Shown one piece after another: positions 1 through 5,622 of a stretch of DNA of 7,093 nucleotides. Origin of the DNA: Clostridiales bacterium (GTDB lineage: Bacteria; Bacillota; Clostridia; Lachnospirales; Lachnospiraceae); contig JAJUHH010000150.1 of assembly GCA_029267975.1 (NCBI GenBank), positions 1-7,093 on the forward strand. The letters run 5' to 3'. The position numbers and the translations under genes are program-made. The notes below the pieces were generated by a model. The model was given only the letters and a program-made list of their open reading frames with translations. It was not told the origin of the DNA and did no database searches. Position 1 is the stretch's first letter. Every line of letters begins with the position of its first letter.

Positions 1-1135
1 GATAATATTTAAAGGCATCTGTAACGTTATTGCCCTTGTCGTTAATGAAATGATTCGGCATCAGCTTGGTCTTGCCTGCTACATTCTGCAGGGCAGTCAT
101 CTTATAATCTACAGAATAATAACCGGTACGATTAATTACGATGGAGCCATCGATATTATGCCAGATAGCGAACTGAGCTGCTTTCTCTCCAACCTCTCTT
201 GCTTCATGCTGGTCGATCTCGGAGGTACAACCCATAAAGGAGCGCTGCAGATAGCCCAGAGTATCGGACCGAACTCTGGAGATACCCAAACGTTTCTTTA
301 CCTCCTGGGTTAGAAGGTCACCCAGTGCTCCGGTTCCTGACAGCTGGGTATTGCCGTGGGCATCTTTTCCGCTTTCAATGAGCTTTGTCACAATGGGAAC
401 ACCGTTTTCATCCTGTATTCCTTCTGATACAGCCACGATACAGCGGCCGTATCTGTCATATACTTCTTTCACATCCCGAATAAAGTTATCTATACTAAAA
501 TGCCGTTCCGGCAGATAGATCAAATGAGGACCATCATCAGGATATTTCTGTGCAATGGATGCTGCTGCAGTTAAGAAACCTGCATTACGTCCCATGACTA
601 CACCGATATGTACACCCGGCAGCGCCCGATTATCCAGATTCAGACCGATGAAGGCTTGTGCGACGAACTTTGCCGCGGATGGATATCCGGGCGTGTGATC
701 ATTCATCATCAAGTCATTATCAATCGTCTTCGGGATATGGATGGCACGGAATTCATAGCCTGAGGACTCAGCCTGCTGATTAACGATACGAACGGTATCA
801 GCGGAATCATTTCCTCCGATATAGAAGAAATATCTTACGCCGTGCGCCTGGAATACCTTGAATATCTCTTTACAATAAGCGGTGTCCGGCTTATCTCTGG
901 TTGAAAATAATGCGGAGGAGGGGGTGATTGCTACCTGCTCCAGATTGTGAGTCGTTTCCTGAGTCAGATCAAGAAAGTCCTCGTTAATAATGCCCGCAAC
1001 CCCATTGATTGCCCCGTAAACTTTAGTGATTTGTGGAAATTTTCTAGATTCCAGCACGGCCCCTACTAAGGACTGATTGATGACTGCTGTGGGACCTCCA
1101 CCTTGTGCTACAACTACTTTTCCTTCCAGTACCAT
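1..1135 (-). CDS. pfp: PPi-dependent 6-phosphofructokinase, C-terminus cut by window edge
   Basis: Cytoplasmic glycolytic enzyme that phosphorylates fructose 6-phosphate to fructose 1,6-bisphosphate, probably with pyrophosphate instead of ATP and so reversibly. The 378 visible codons are open to the left edge with no frameshift; a few tens of residues are probably missing. Visible motifs: GGGPTAVIN near the N-terminus (residues 12-20), YIGGNDS (105-111), PKTIDND (135-141) with the expected catalytic Asp139 and Asp141, HTPGYPSAAKF, MGRNAGF (181-187, sugar-phosphate binding), LIYLPE ending at Glu210, VSEG at 236-239 and GYLQRS (294-299). Known for the family: an Asp where ATP enzymes have the Gly of GGDG, and Lys in PKTxD instead of PGTxD, mark PPi users; Asp110 and Lys136 fit. 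Asn109 replaces the usual Asp before it. ATG at 1135 has AAAGGAG at 1147-1153 and a second GGAG at 1142-1145. Donor specificity is inferred from motifs only. Confidence 0.93.
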   Translation of the reverse strand, partial: MVLEGKVVVAQGGGPTAVINQSLVGAVLESRKFPQITKVYGAINGVAGIINEDFLDLTQETTHNLEQVAITPSSALFSTRDKPDTAYCKEIFKVFQAHGVRYFFYIGGNDSADTVRIVNQQAESSGYEFRAIHIPKTIDNDLMMNDHTPGYPSAAKFVAQAFIGLNLDNRALPGVHIGVVMGRNAGFLTAAASIAQKYPDDGPHLIYLPERHFSIDNFIRDVKEVYDRYGRCIVAVSEGIQDENGVPIVTKLIESGKDAHGNTQLSGTGALGDLLTQEVKKRLGISRVRSDTLGYLQRSFMGCTSEIDQHEAREVGEKAAQFAIWHNIDGSIVINRTGYYSVDYKMTALQNVAGKTKLMPNHFINDKGNNVTDAFKYY

Positions 1136-1354
1136 AAAATACTCCACTCCTTTACTTTTCGTTAATGTAGAATTAGTTCGTTAAAACACACTGAGCACGT
1201 CTGAGATTAGTGTACTGAGCTGTTTTCGTAATTCTGCCAGGCAAGTCTGTACGATTGTCCTGTTTCAACGTAGGTAAATTCTGTGACCGGCTGTAATACC
1301 GAGCAATTTATCTATGGTAAACCTGTTGTCACTTCATCAAGCAGTTCATTTCTA

Positions 1355-1382
1355 ATTGTACCACAAATTTACAGTATGTAAA
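1355..1382 (-). promoter_or_regulatory. Candidate sigma-A promoter for pfp (extended -10)
   Basis: On the minus strand a TTTACA -35 (1377-1382) is followed after 16 bases by TACAAT (1355-1360). TGG directly precedes the -10, giving an extended -10 (TGnTACAAT). Transcription would begin near 1348 and leave a leader of about 210 nt before the ATG at 1135. A second TATAAT lies slightly upstream at 1385-1390 but has no good -35. Assignment rests on consensus match only. Confidence 0.5.
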
Positions 1383-1383
1383 T
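1367..1383. promoter_or_regulatory. Perfect 7-3-7 dyad over the pfp -35, candidate operator
   Basis: ATTTACA-GTA-TGTAAAT is an exact inverted repeat that covers the predicted -35 hexamer and part of the promoter spacer. Its position would let a dimeric regulator block or position RNA polymerase. It does not match the catabolite-response (cre) or Rex consensus as I know them, and no regulator gene is adjacent, so the binding protein is unknown. A chance AT-rich palindrome remains possible. Confidence 0.35.
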
Positions 1384-1488
1384 AATTATAGTCATAAATT
1401 CTATCGCAAGGGTTCAGCAATCTCCGAAAGAGATGTAATTTAGCCGATAGCCGGCTGAATGGGTCGTATTATAAGGGTACTTCATCAG

Positions 1489-2283
1489 TTATATCCTGGC
1501 ACTCATAAGACTGCTGGAGGTATAACGCCTTAAGCCCCGGTAGAATACAAAGAAGGCCAGAAGGCATATCCCAATGGTGAAGGCCAGCACACCCAAACAG
1601 GCCATAAGATTAAAATGCAGTATGATCTTCAGAGGCTGGTATACGACAAAGCCTACCGGAACCAGGGTATAGAGCAGGAAACGGATGACATTCTTAAAGA
1701 TACCATCCGGATAGGTCTGAAAGTTAACCATAATATTATTCAGGTTCTCAGAAAGCATTTCCGATCGCAGGATCCAGAAGGATAAGCTGCCCACAATGAC
1801 AGCATAGGCGGTCAGGATCAGGGCACCCAGGATGATAAAGAGGGTAAACAGCAGCAGGTTAGAGAAGCTGAAGTTAAATATGGTAAGTATCATATAGCCA
1901 TAAATGATGTCTCCGATTGCCGAAGAGCTGGTCGCTGAGGTGATTACACTGAGCAGGACGCTCTTAGGCTGAACCAGGAAGGAATCAAGCTTTCCGTGAA
2001 TGATCAGATCCGGAAGGGAGAAGGCCCTGTGAAAGAAAACATGTGCCAGGCCGAAGGTTCCTGCAGACAAACCCCATAAGACCATGACATCATTTAAACC
2101 GTAGCCTCCGATATCGGATTTGAGACGGAAGAGCAGCATCCACTGTATGATAAAGGCAGCATTATTGAGCATCATAAAGCTTACATTCATAAGGAAGGTG
2201 ACACGATTGGTCATTTCCCGCATGATGTTATATTTTACAGACAGCAGTATAACATGCAGTTGGTTTTTAACCTCCGTTAACAT
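1489..2283 (-). CDS. ABC-2 type permease, COG3694-like (second membrane subunit)
   Basis: Integral membrane subunit of 264 residues, third gene of the ABC operon; it would pair with the other permease to form the translocation path. About six hydrophobic segments are visible, roughly residues 28-52, 65-85, 108-135, 142-172, 197-217 and 228-250. Two stretches are typical of this branch: the HGKLDSFLVQP segment near 96-106, a likely coupling loop facing the ATPase, and YPDGIF followed by LLYTLVPVGF at about 191-213. The ATG at 2283 lies inside the end of the preceding permease gene, with a 17-base overlap in another frame, and GGGAG sits 12 bases upstream, so translation is likely coupled. A perfect GGAGGT falls at codons 4-5, after the chosen start, with no in-frame ATG/GTG/TTG at useful distance; the start is therefore kept. 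Substrate unknown. Confidence 0.9.
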   Translation of the reverse strand: MLTEVKNQLHVILLSVKYNIMREMTNRVTFLMNVSFMMLNNAAFIIQWMLLFRLKSDIGGYGLNDVMVLWGLSAGTFGLAHVFFHRAFSLPDLIIHGKLDSFLVQPKSVLLSVITSATSSSAIGDIIYGYMILTIFNFSFSNLLLFTLFIILGALILTAYAVIVGSLSFWILRSEMLSENLNNIMVNFQTYPDGIFKNVIRFLLYTLVPVGFVVYQPLKIILHFNLMACLGVLAFTIGICLLAFFVFYRGLRRYTSSSLMSARI

Positions 2284-3058
2284 TTACCCGTTTCACTCCC
2301 TTCTGATAGAAAAGCATTAATAAGATAAAGGAAACTGCCAGATAAATCAACTGTGCAAGCAAGATCTCAAGGGCAGTACTGTAATTATAATCTATAACCA
2401 GCTTGGCCGGACCATAGGATACGACATAGATTGGTGAGCAGCGTATGATTGGTTGTGCCCACTGGGGAAAGACCTCCACAGGAAACATGATCCCCACAAG
2501 GATGAGCAGCTTGTCGTAGATCCAGTGGAAGGGAAAACAATCCTCAATCCAGAAGGACAGAACGCTTATAGCCATCCGAATAAAGGAATTGATCAGAATG
2601 CCAAGCAGCAGGGAGAGGAGGATCAGGGGAAGCCGCAAGGGTGAAAAATCCCTGATGGGCCCAACAAATATTAAGCCGATCACAAGGCCAGCACCCAAGA
2701 ATAGAACAAACTTAAGAGCAATCTCCCCGATATGCTTAGCAATGATATAAACAATATAGTGATATGGCTTGTTCAGGCCATAAGCAATGGTCCCGCTCTT
2801 GATGTCATCACTGATCTGGACAGTCAGGGTACGATTTCTGGTACCATACCAAAGAATTTCTGTCAGGATGACATACCAGATCATCTGCCCCCTGGAATAT
2901 CCGCTGATCAGCTTGGATGGATCGGAATAAATATAATTCCACAGGTTGATGAATACGAAGACCATCATAAAGAAAGAGATAAAGCCCAGAGCAATATTCA
3001 TCACATACTGCAGGCTTTCCATTAAGGTTGCTTTGCAGATAAAGAGATACTTTCTCAA
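2267..3058 (-). CDS. ABC-2 type permease, COG4587-like (first membrane subunit)
   Basis: Membrane subunit of 263 residues and second gene of the exporter operon. Hydrophobic segments lie at about 20-43, 58-72, 101-133, 142-170, 180-197 and 229-250, the six-helix plan of ABC-2 permeases. Family-like features are DIKSGTIAYGLNKPYHY (85-101), a cytoplasmic loop likely to contact the ATPase, SFWIED (168-173) and MFPVEVFPQW followed by SPIY near 191-211. The start is TTG at 3058, the codon that overlaps the ATPase stop in TTGA (3055-3058). AAAGGAAG about 9 bases upstream, inside the ATPase gene, is the ribosome site. Overlap and a weak TTG codon suggest translational coupling. It is only distantly similar to the other permease, so the pore is expected to be a heterodimer. 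Substrate unknown. Confidence 0.9.
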   Translation of the reverse strand: MRKYLFICKATLMESLQYVMNIALGFISFFMMVFVFINLWNYIYSDPSKLISGYSRGQMIWYVILTEILWYGTRNRTLTVQISDDIKSGTIAYGLNKPYHYIVYIIAKHIGEIALKFVLFLGAGLVIGLIFVGPIRDFSPLRLPLILLSLLLGILINSFIRMAISVLSFWIEDCFPFHWIYDKLLILVGIMFPVEVFPQWAQPIIRCSPIYVVSYGPAKLVIDYNYSTALEILLAQLIYLAVSFILLMLFYQKGVKRVNVNGG

Positions 3059-4062
3059 GGAGTGTCACTTCCTTTCATCAAAGTCTGCCTGTTTTCCTTA
3101 TATATTTCCGTAATAATATTCTCCAGGGGTATGTTGGATATATTGATATCCAGGATGTTATCTGCATCAATCAGCTTCAGGGCATCGGAGATATCCTTCT
3201 TGGTGGTGTCAATCTCAAGCTTTACATTATTCCCCTTGCTCTTCAGTACGGTGATGCCATCCTCATCTGACAGATCAACTGCATCCCGAAGCTTCAGCTC
3301 CACTACCTTCTTCTTAAGATAGTGATACTTTAAGTTCTCCATACTGTCATCCAGTACGATGCGGCCGTGATTTACGATAATGATTCTCTTGCAAAGCTTC
3401 TCAATATCACCCACATCATGACTGGTGAGGAAGATGGTGGTCTTATATTCCCGGTTCATTTTCTTGATCAGAGCCCGGATATTTTCCTTTACCACAGGGT
3501 CAAGGCCGATGGTGGGCTCATCAAGAAATAATACCTTGGGTCTATGAATTAAGGAAGCTACGATCTCACACCGAATCCTCTGGCCCAGGGATAGATTTCT
3601 GACAGGGGTATTGATGAACTCCTCCAGCTCAAATACCTGCTTCAACTCTTCGATTCGTGCCTCCACCTCATGATCCTTTAAATCATAGATGGTTCCAAAG
3701 AATTTGAAGTTATCATAGGGGGTTAAGTGCATCCAGAGCTGTTCCTTTTGTCCGAATACGGTTCCGATCTGATAGGAAAGCTGCTTTCGCTTAAGAGCCG
3801 GATTGATCCCCATAACCATGGCTTCCCCCTGCTCCGGATAGAGAATACCCGTCAGCATCTTGATTGTAGTGCTTTTCCCTGCGCCGTTGGGACCAATGAA
3901 GGCAAGAATCTCACCTTCTTTGACCTGAAAGCTGATGTCCTTCACTGCCTGAATAGATTTGTACTCCGGTTGAAAGATGGATTTTAAACTGCCTTTCAAG
4001 CCTTTTTCCTTTACCTTCACCCGGAAGGTCTTTGAGAGCTGATTTACTGTAATTGCGTCCAT
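3055..4062 (-). CDS. ABC transporter ATP-binding protein, COG4586-like
   Basis: Cytoplasmic ATPase that powers the two permeases encoded just downstream. Numbering from the upstream GTG at 4074 (subtract 4 for the preferred start): Walker A GPNGAGKST at 61-69, Q-loop FGQ near 107-109, signature LSLGQ at 161-165, Walker B VLFLDEP at 181-187, D-loop GLDP and switch histidine in TSHD at 217-220. The signature has Leu in place of the first Gly of LSGGQ, a variant I associate with this branch. An insert of about 15 residues (KEKGLKGSLKSIF) before the first core strand and a C-terminal extension of roughly 100 residues beyond the H-loop are also typical. ATG at 4062 is preferred over GTG at 4074: AAGGGTGG lies at a proper distance from the ATG, while it overlaps the GTG. 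First gene of the operon, with a good promoter upstream. Confidence 0.93.
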   Translation of the reverse strand: MDAITVNQLSKTFRVKVKEKGLKGSLKSIFQPEYKSIQAVKDISFQVKEGEILAFIGPNGAGKSTTIKMLTGILYPEQGEAMVMGINPALKRKQLSYQIGTVFGQKEQLWMHLTPYDNFKFFGTIYDLKDHEVEARIEELKQVFELEEFINTPVRNLSLGQRIRCEIVASLIHRPKVLFLDEPTIGLDPVVKENIRALIKKMNREYKTTIFLTSHDVGDIEKLCKRIIIVNHGRIVLDDSMENLKYHYLKKKVVELKLRDAVDLSDEDGITVLKSKGNNVKLEIDTTKKDISDALKLIDADNILDINISNIPLENIITEIYKENRQTLMKGSDTP

Positions 4063-4112
4063 ATTGTTTCCCACCCTTCTTTGAGTTGAAATTCTACGTT
4101 TAAAATTTTGTT

Positions 4113-4130
4113 AAATAATGGTGATTATTT
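4113..4130. promoter_or_regulatory. Perfect 7-4-7 dyad in the ABC operon leader
   Basis: AAATAAT-GGTG-ATTATTT is an exact inverted repeat lying roughly 10 to 30 bases downstream of the predicted ABC transcription start. The stem is pure A/T, so as RNA it would be weak. As DNA it is a plausible roadblock operator for a dimeric repressor. No regulator gene is adjacent to test the idea. Confidence 0.3.
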
Positions 4131-4147
4131 TTGGAAATATAGCCACT

Positions 4148-4176
4148 ATTTTAATACAAACAGAATAACTTTTCAA
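4148..4176 (-). promoter_or_regulatory. Strong candidate sigma-A promoter for the ABC operon
   Basis: On the minus strand TTGAAA (4171-4176) and TAAAAT (4148-4153) are separated by exactly 17 bases; each hexamer matches the sigma-A consensus at five of six positions. Transcription should begin near 4141, about 80 bases ahead of the ATG at 4062. This is the best promoter match in the window. Confidence 0.65.
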
Positions 4177-4268
4177 CAACTTCAAAAAAATAATTAAGCT
4201 GTATATGACATTTAGGAAATTATGCATTTCTGCCCAGGTTTCGTGCCTTCTTTGAAAGAATATGACTG

Positions 4269-4297
4269 TTGCGTATCATTTCAAGCTGTTATACAAT
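4269..4297 (+). promoter_or_regulatory. Candidate promoter for the GNAT-lipoprotein unit
   Basis: TTGCGT (4269-4274) and TACAAT (4292-4297) are 17 bases apart. The start would fall near 4304, leaving a leader of about 105 nt. The -35 is weak (three of six), but the -10 and spacing are good. A second possibility is TTGTGC-17-TACAAT with its -10 at 4381-4386, which would give a very short leader. Confidence 0.45.
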
Positions 4298-4303
4298 ACT
4301 ATT

Positions 4304-4328
4304 ATCAGTGGGAATAGTTTCCGCTGAT
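4304..4328 (+). other. 11-bp RNA hairpin at the predicted 5' end of the GNAT mRNA
   Basis: Left arm 4304-4314 (ATCAGTGGGAA) pairs along its full length with 4318-4328 (TTTCCGCTGAT) around a three-base loop. Nine pairs are Watson-Crick and two are G-U wobbles (4309/4323 and 4312/4320), which pair only in the plus-strand transcript. It begins right at the predicted transcription start. There is no T-tract after it, so it is not a terminator; a 5' mRNA-stabilising or regulatory stem is the more likely role. Confidence 0.45.
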
Positions 4329-4395
4329 CAAGCTGAACAGGCAGAGTTATTTGTTGATTGTGCATGCATGAGAGAAGCGTTACAATGTACAACTT

Positions 4396-4403
4396 GGGGG
4401 GAG
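4396..4403 (+). promoter_or_regulatory. Ribosome binding site that fixes the GNAT start
   Basis: GGGGGGAG lies six bases before the ATG at 4410. It is the only purine-rich site suitable for any in-frame start of this gene, and it excludes the longer frame that opens at 4269. Confidence 0.8.
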
Positions 4404-4409
4404 TCTACT

Positions 4410-5534
4410 ATGGTAGAGATTCGTGAGGTGGCAACAAAGAAGGAGCAGAGGATATTTGCAGAATTTCCGGTAAAAATGTATCAGGAGGTTCCACAGGCAA
4501 TTCCGGATTTGATCGAGGATGAAATCAGCAATTTTAATCCAAAAAAGAATCCGGCCTATGAATATTGCAGGACCAAACAGTTTCTTGCATATAAGAATGG
4601 TGAATGTGTTGGCAGAATTGCGGGAATAATCAGTAAAGCAGCCAACGATAAATGGAATACAAAGAGAATCCGCTTCTCAAGAGTGGATTTTATTGATGAT
4701 CTTGAAGTGTCAAAGGCATTATTTCAGGCAGTGGAAAACTGGGGCAGGGAAGAGGGGCTGACGGAGCTGCATGGACCCATCGGCTTTTGTGATATGGACC
4801 AGGAGGGAATGCTTGTTGAGGGCTTTGAAGAGGAAGGTATGTTTATTACCATCTACAATCATCCTTATTATATCAGACACATGGAGGCACTGGGGTTTGT
4901 CAAGGATATTGACTGGGTTGAGTATCAGGTGTTTCTCCCCAAAGAACCCAACCAGAAGCTGGATCAGCTGGCAGCAGCTGTATTAAAAAAGAACCATCTC
5001 AAACTGGTAGAACTGAAAAGAAGAAGAGACATTAAGCCCTTTATACCCAAGGTATTTGACCTGCTTAATATTGCCTATGCCAACCTCTACGGAACCGTAG
5101 AGCTGACCCAGGGGCAGATCAAAAAGTATTATGACCAGTTTATTTTGTTGGTGAACCCGGAATATGTGAAATTACTAGTGGATGACAAGGAGCAGATGGT
5201 AGGCTTTGGACTTGCAATGCCCTCCATGAACAAAGCAATAAAGAAAAGTAAGGGCAGACTGCTTCCCTTCGGTTGGTATCGTATCCTGAGAGCGCCCTTT
5301 CGGAAGACAAAGGTGCTGGATCTGTATCTGATCGGAGTGCTGCCCCATATGATGAATAAAGGACTGACAGCAGTTCTTATGAATTCCATGGCAGCCTCTG
5401 CCAGAAAAAATGGAGTAGAATATGCAGAAACAGGACCGGAGCTTGAGACCAATCACCAGGTTCAGGCCCTATGGAAGCATTACGAGACCAGACAGCATAA
5501 ACGCAGGCGCTGTTGGATTAAGACCATCGCTTAG
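4410..5534 (+). CDS. GNAT-family acyltransferase homologue, substrate unknown
   Basis: A 374-residue soluble protein without signal peptide or membrane helix. It looks like a member of a conserved GNAT-like family of about 370-390 residues, probably using acyl-CoA. Conserved-looking blocks: NFNPKKNPAYEYC (42-54), FLAYKNGECVGRIAGII (58-74), RVDFIDDLEVSKAL (91-104), HGPIGFCDMDQEGMLVEGF (121-139), NHPYY (150-154), GFVKDIDWVEYQV (162-174), and in the C-terminal half VGFGLAMPS (264-272), DLYLIGVLP (304-312), MNKGLTAVLM (315-324) in the position of a CoA loop, and AETGPELETN (339-348) then WKHYETRQHKRRR near the end. Two halves each with GNAT-like strand order suggest a tandem fold. Start chosen from the GGGGGGAG site. 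The lipoprotein gene follows 88 bases downstream on the same strand. The substrate could be an amine or a lipid base; nothing in the sequence decides this. Confidence 0.85.
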   Translation: MVEIREVATKKEQRIFAEFPVKMYQEVPQAIPDLIEDEISNFNPKKNPAYEYCRTKQFLAYKNGECVGRIAGIISKAANDKWNTKRIRFSRVDFIDDLEVSKALFQAVENWGREEGLTELHGPIGFCDMDQEGMLVEGFEEEGMFITIYNHPYYIRHMEALGFVKDIDWVEYQVFLPKEPNQKLDQLAAAVLKKNHLKLVELKRRRDIKPFIPKVFDLLNIAYANLYGTVELTQGQIKKYYDQFILLVNPEYVKLLVDDKEQMVGFGLAMPSMNKAIKKSKGRLLPFGWYRILRAPFRKTKVLDLYLIGVLPHMMNKGLTAVLMNSMAASARKNGVEYAETGPELETNHQVQALWKHYETRQHKRRRCWIKTIA

Positions 5535-5607
5535 GTCAATGTCCTGTGCCAAGGTCTGGACCCGGAACAAGGTATCTGTCGTCTAAGGTATGAGAAAGTT
5601 TTCTCTG

Positions 5608-5615
5608 AAAAGGGG
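5608..5615 (+). promoter_or_regulatory. Ribosome binding site that fixes the lipoprotein start
   Basis: AAAAGGGG is seven bases from the ATG at 5623. The in-frame ATG at 5617 is only one base away from it, and the ATG at 5590 has no well-spaced site. The 5623 start also puts the signal peptide at the true N-terminus. Confidence 0.7.
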
Positions 5616-5622
5616 TATGACT

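Larger units (their letters stand above)
1136..1488. other. Gene-free spacer: pfp leader and 3' end of the ABC operon
   Basis: No credible gene lies in these 353 bases. The left two thirds should be the untranslated leader of the phosphofructokinase mRNA (start near 1348, about 210 nt long). The leader holds three CTGAG copies (1191, 1201, 1215; two of them within ACTGAGC) and a bulged inverted repeat, AAAACA-CACT (1183-1192) against AGTG (1209-1212) and TGTTTT (1221-1226). I do not recognise a riboswitch in it. The right third follows the stop of the last ABC gene and has two weak hairpins, 1420-1434 (ATCTC/GAGAT) and 1442-1456 (AGCCG/CGGCT). Neither has a T-tract on the minus strand, so no clear intrinsic terminator is seen for the ABC operon, and read-through into pfp is possible. 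Confidence 0.6.
4063..4409. other. Divergent regulatory region between the ABC operon and the GNAT gene
   Basis: This 347-base, AT-rich spacer separates divergently transcribed genes. It holds a leftward promoter (4148-4176), a dyad in the ABC leader (4113-4130), a rightward promoter (4269-4297), a hairpin (4304-4328) and the GNAT ribosome site (4396-4403). A perfect TTCTTT-G-AAAGAA palindrome at 4248-4260 lies just before the rightward -35. TCAAGCTG occurs twice, at 4281-4288 and 4328-4335. An open frame runs in phase from an ATG at 4269 into the GNAT gene, but it coincides with the promoter and has no ribosome site, so I treat it as non-coding. Confidence 0.7.

Noticed and set aside
50..313. 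Plus-strand open frame of 87 codons
   Set aside because: It is antisense to the phosphofructokinase gene, whose conserved motifs are continuous there; no ribosome site precedes it.
1468..1473. TATAAT on the minus strand as a promoter
   Set aside because: No -35-like hexamer is present at 16-18 bases upstream.
2453..3025. Plus-strand open frames within the first permease gene
   Set aside because: Shadows of the permease; their translations show no domain and the opposite strand has clear membrane-protein coding.
4063..4074. GTG start at 4074 for the ABC ATPase
   Set aside because: The GTG lies within the purine-rich ribosome site itself, which is well placed for the ATG at 4062.
4269..4409. 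47-codon N-terminal extension of the GNAT protein from an ATG at 4269
   Set aside because: It overlaps the predicted promoter and hairpin and lacks a ribosome site, while GGGGGGAG directly precedes the ATG at 4410.
5129..5456. Minus-strand open frames of 93 and 107 codons
   Set aside because: Antisense shadows of the GNAT gene without start context or recognisable domain.
5590..5622. Earlier ATG codons (5590, 5617) for the lipoprotein
   Set aside because: Neither has a correctly spaced Shine-Dalgarno; the ATG at 5623 does, and gives a standard lipoprotein signal.
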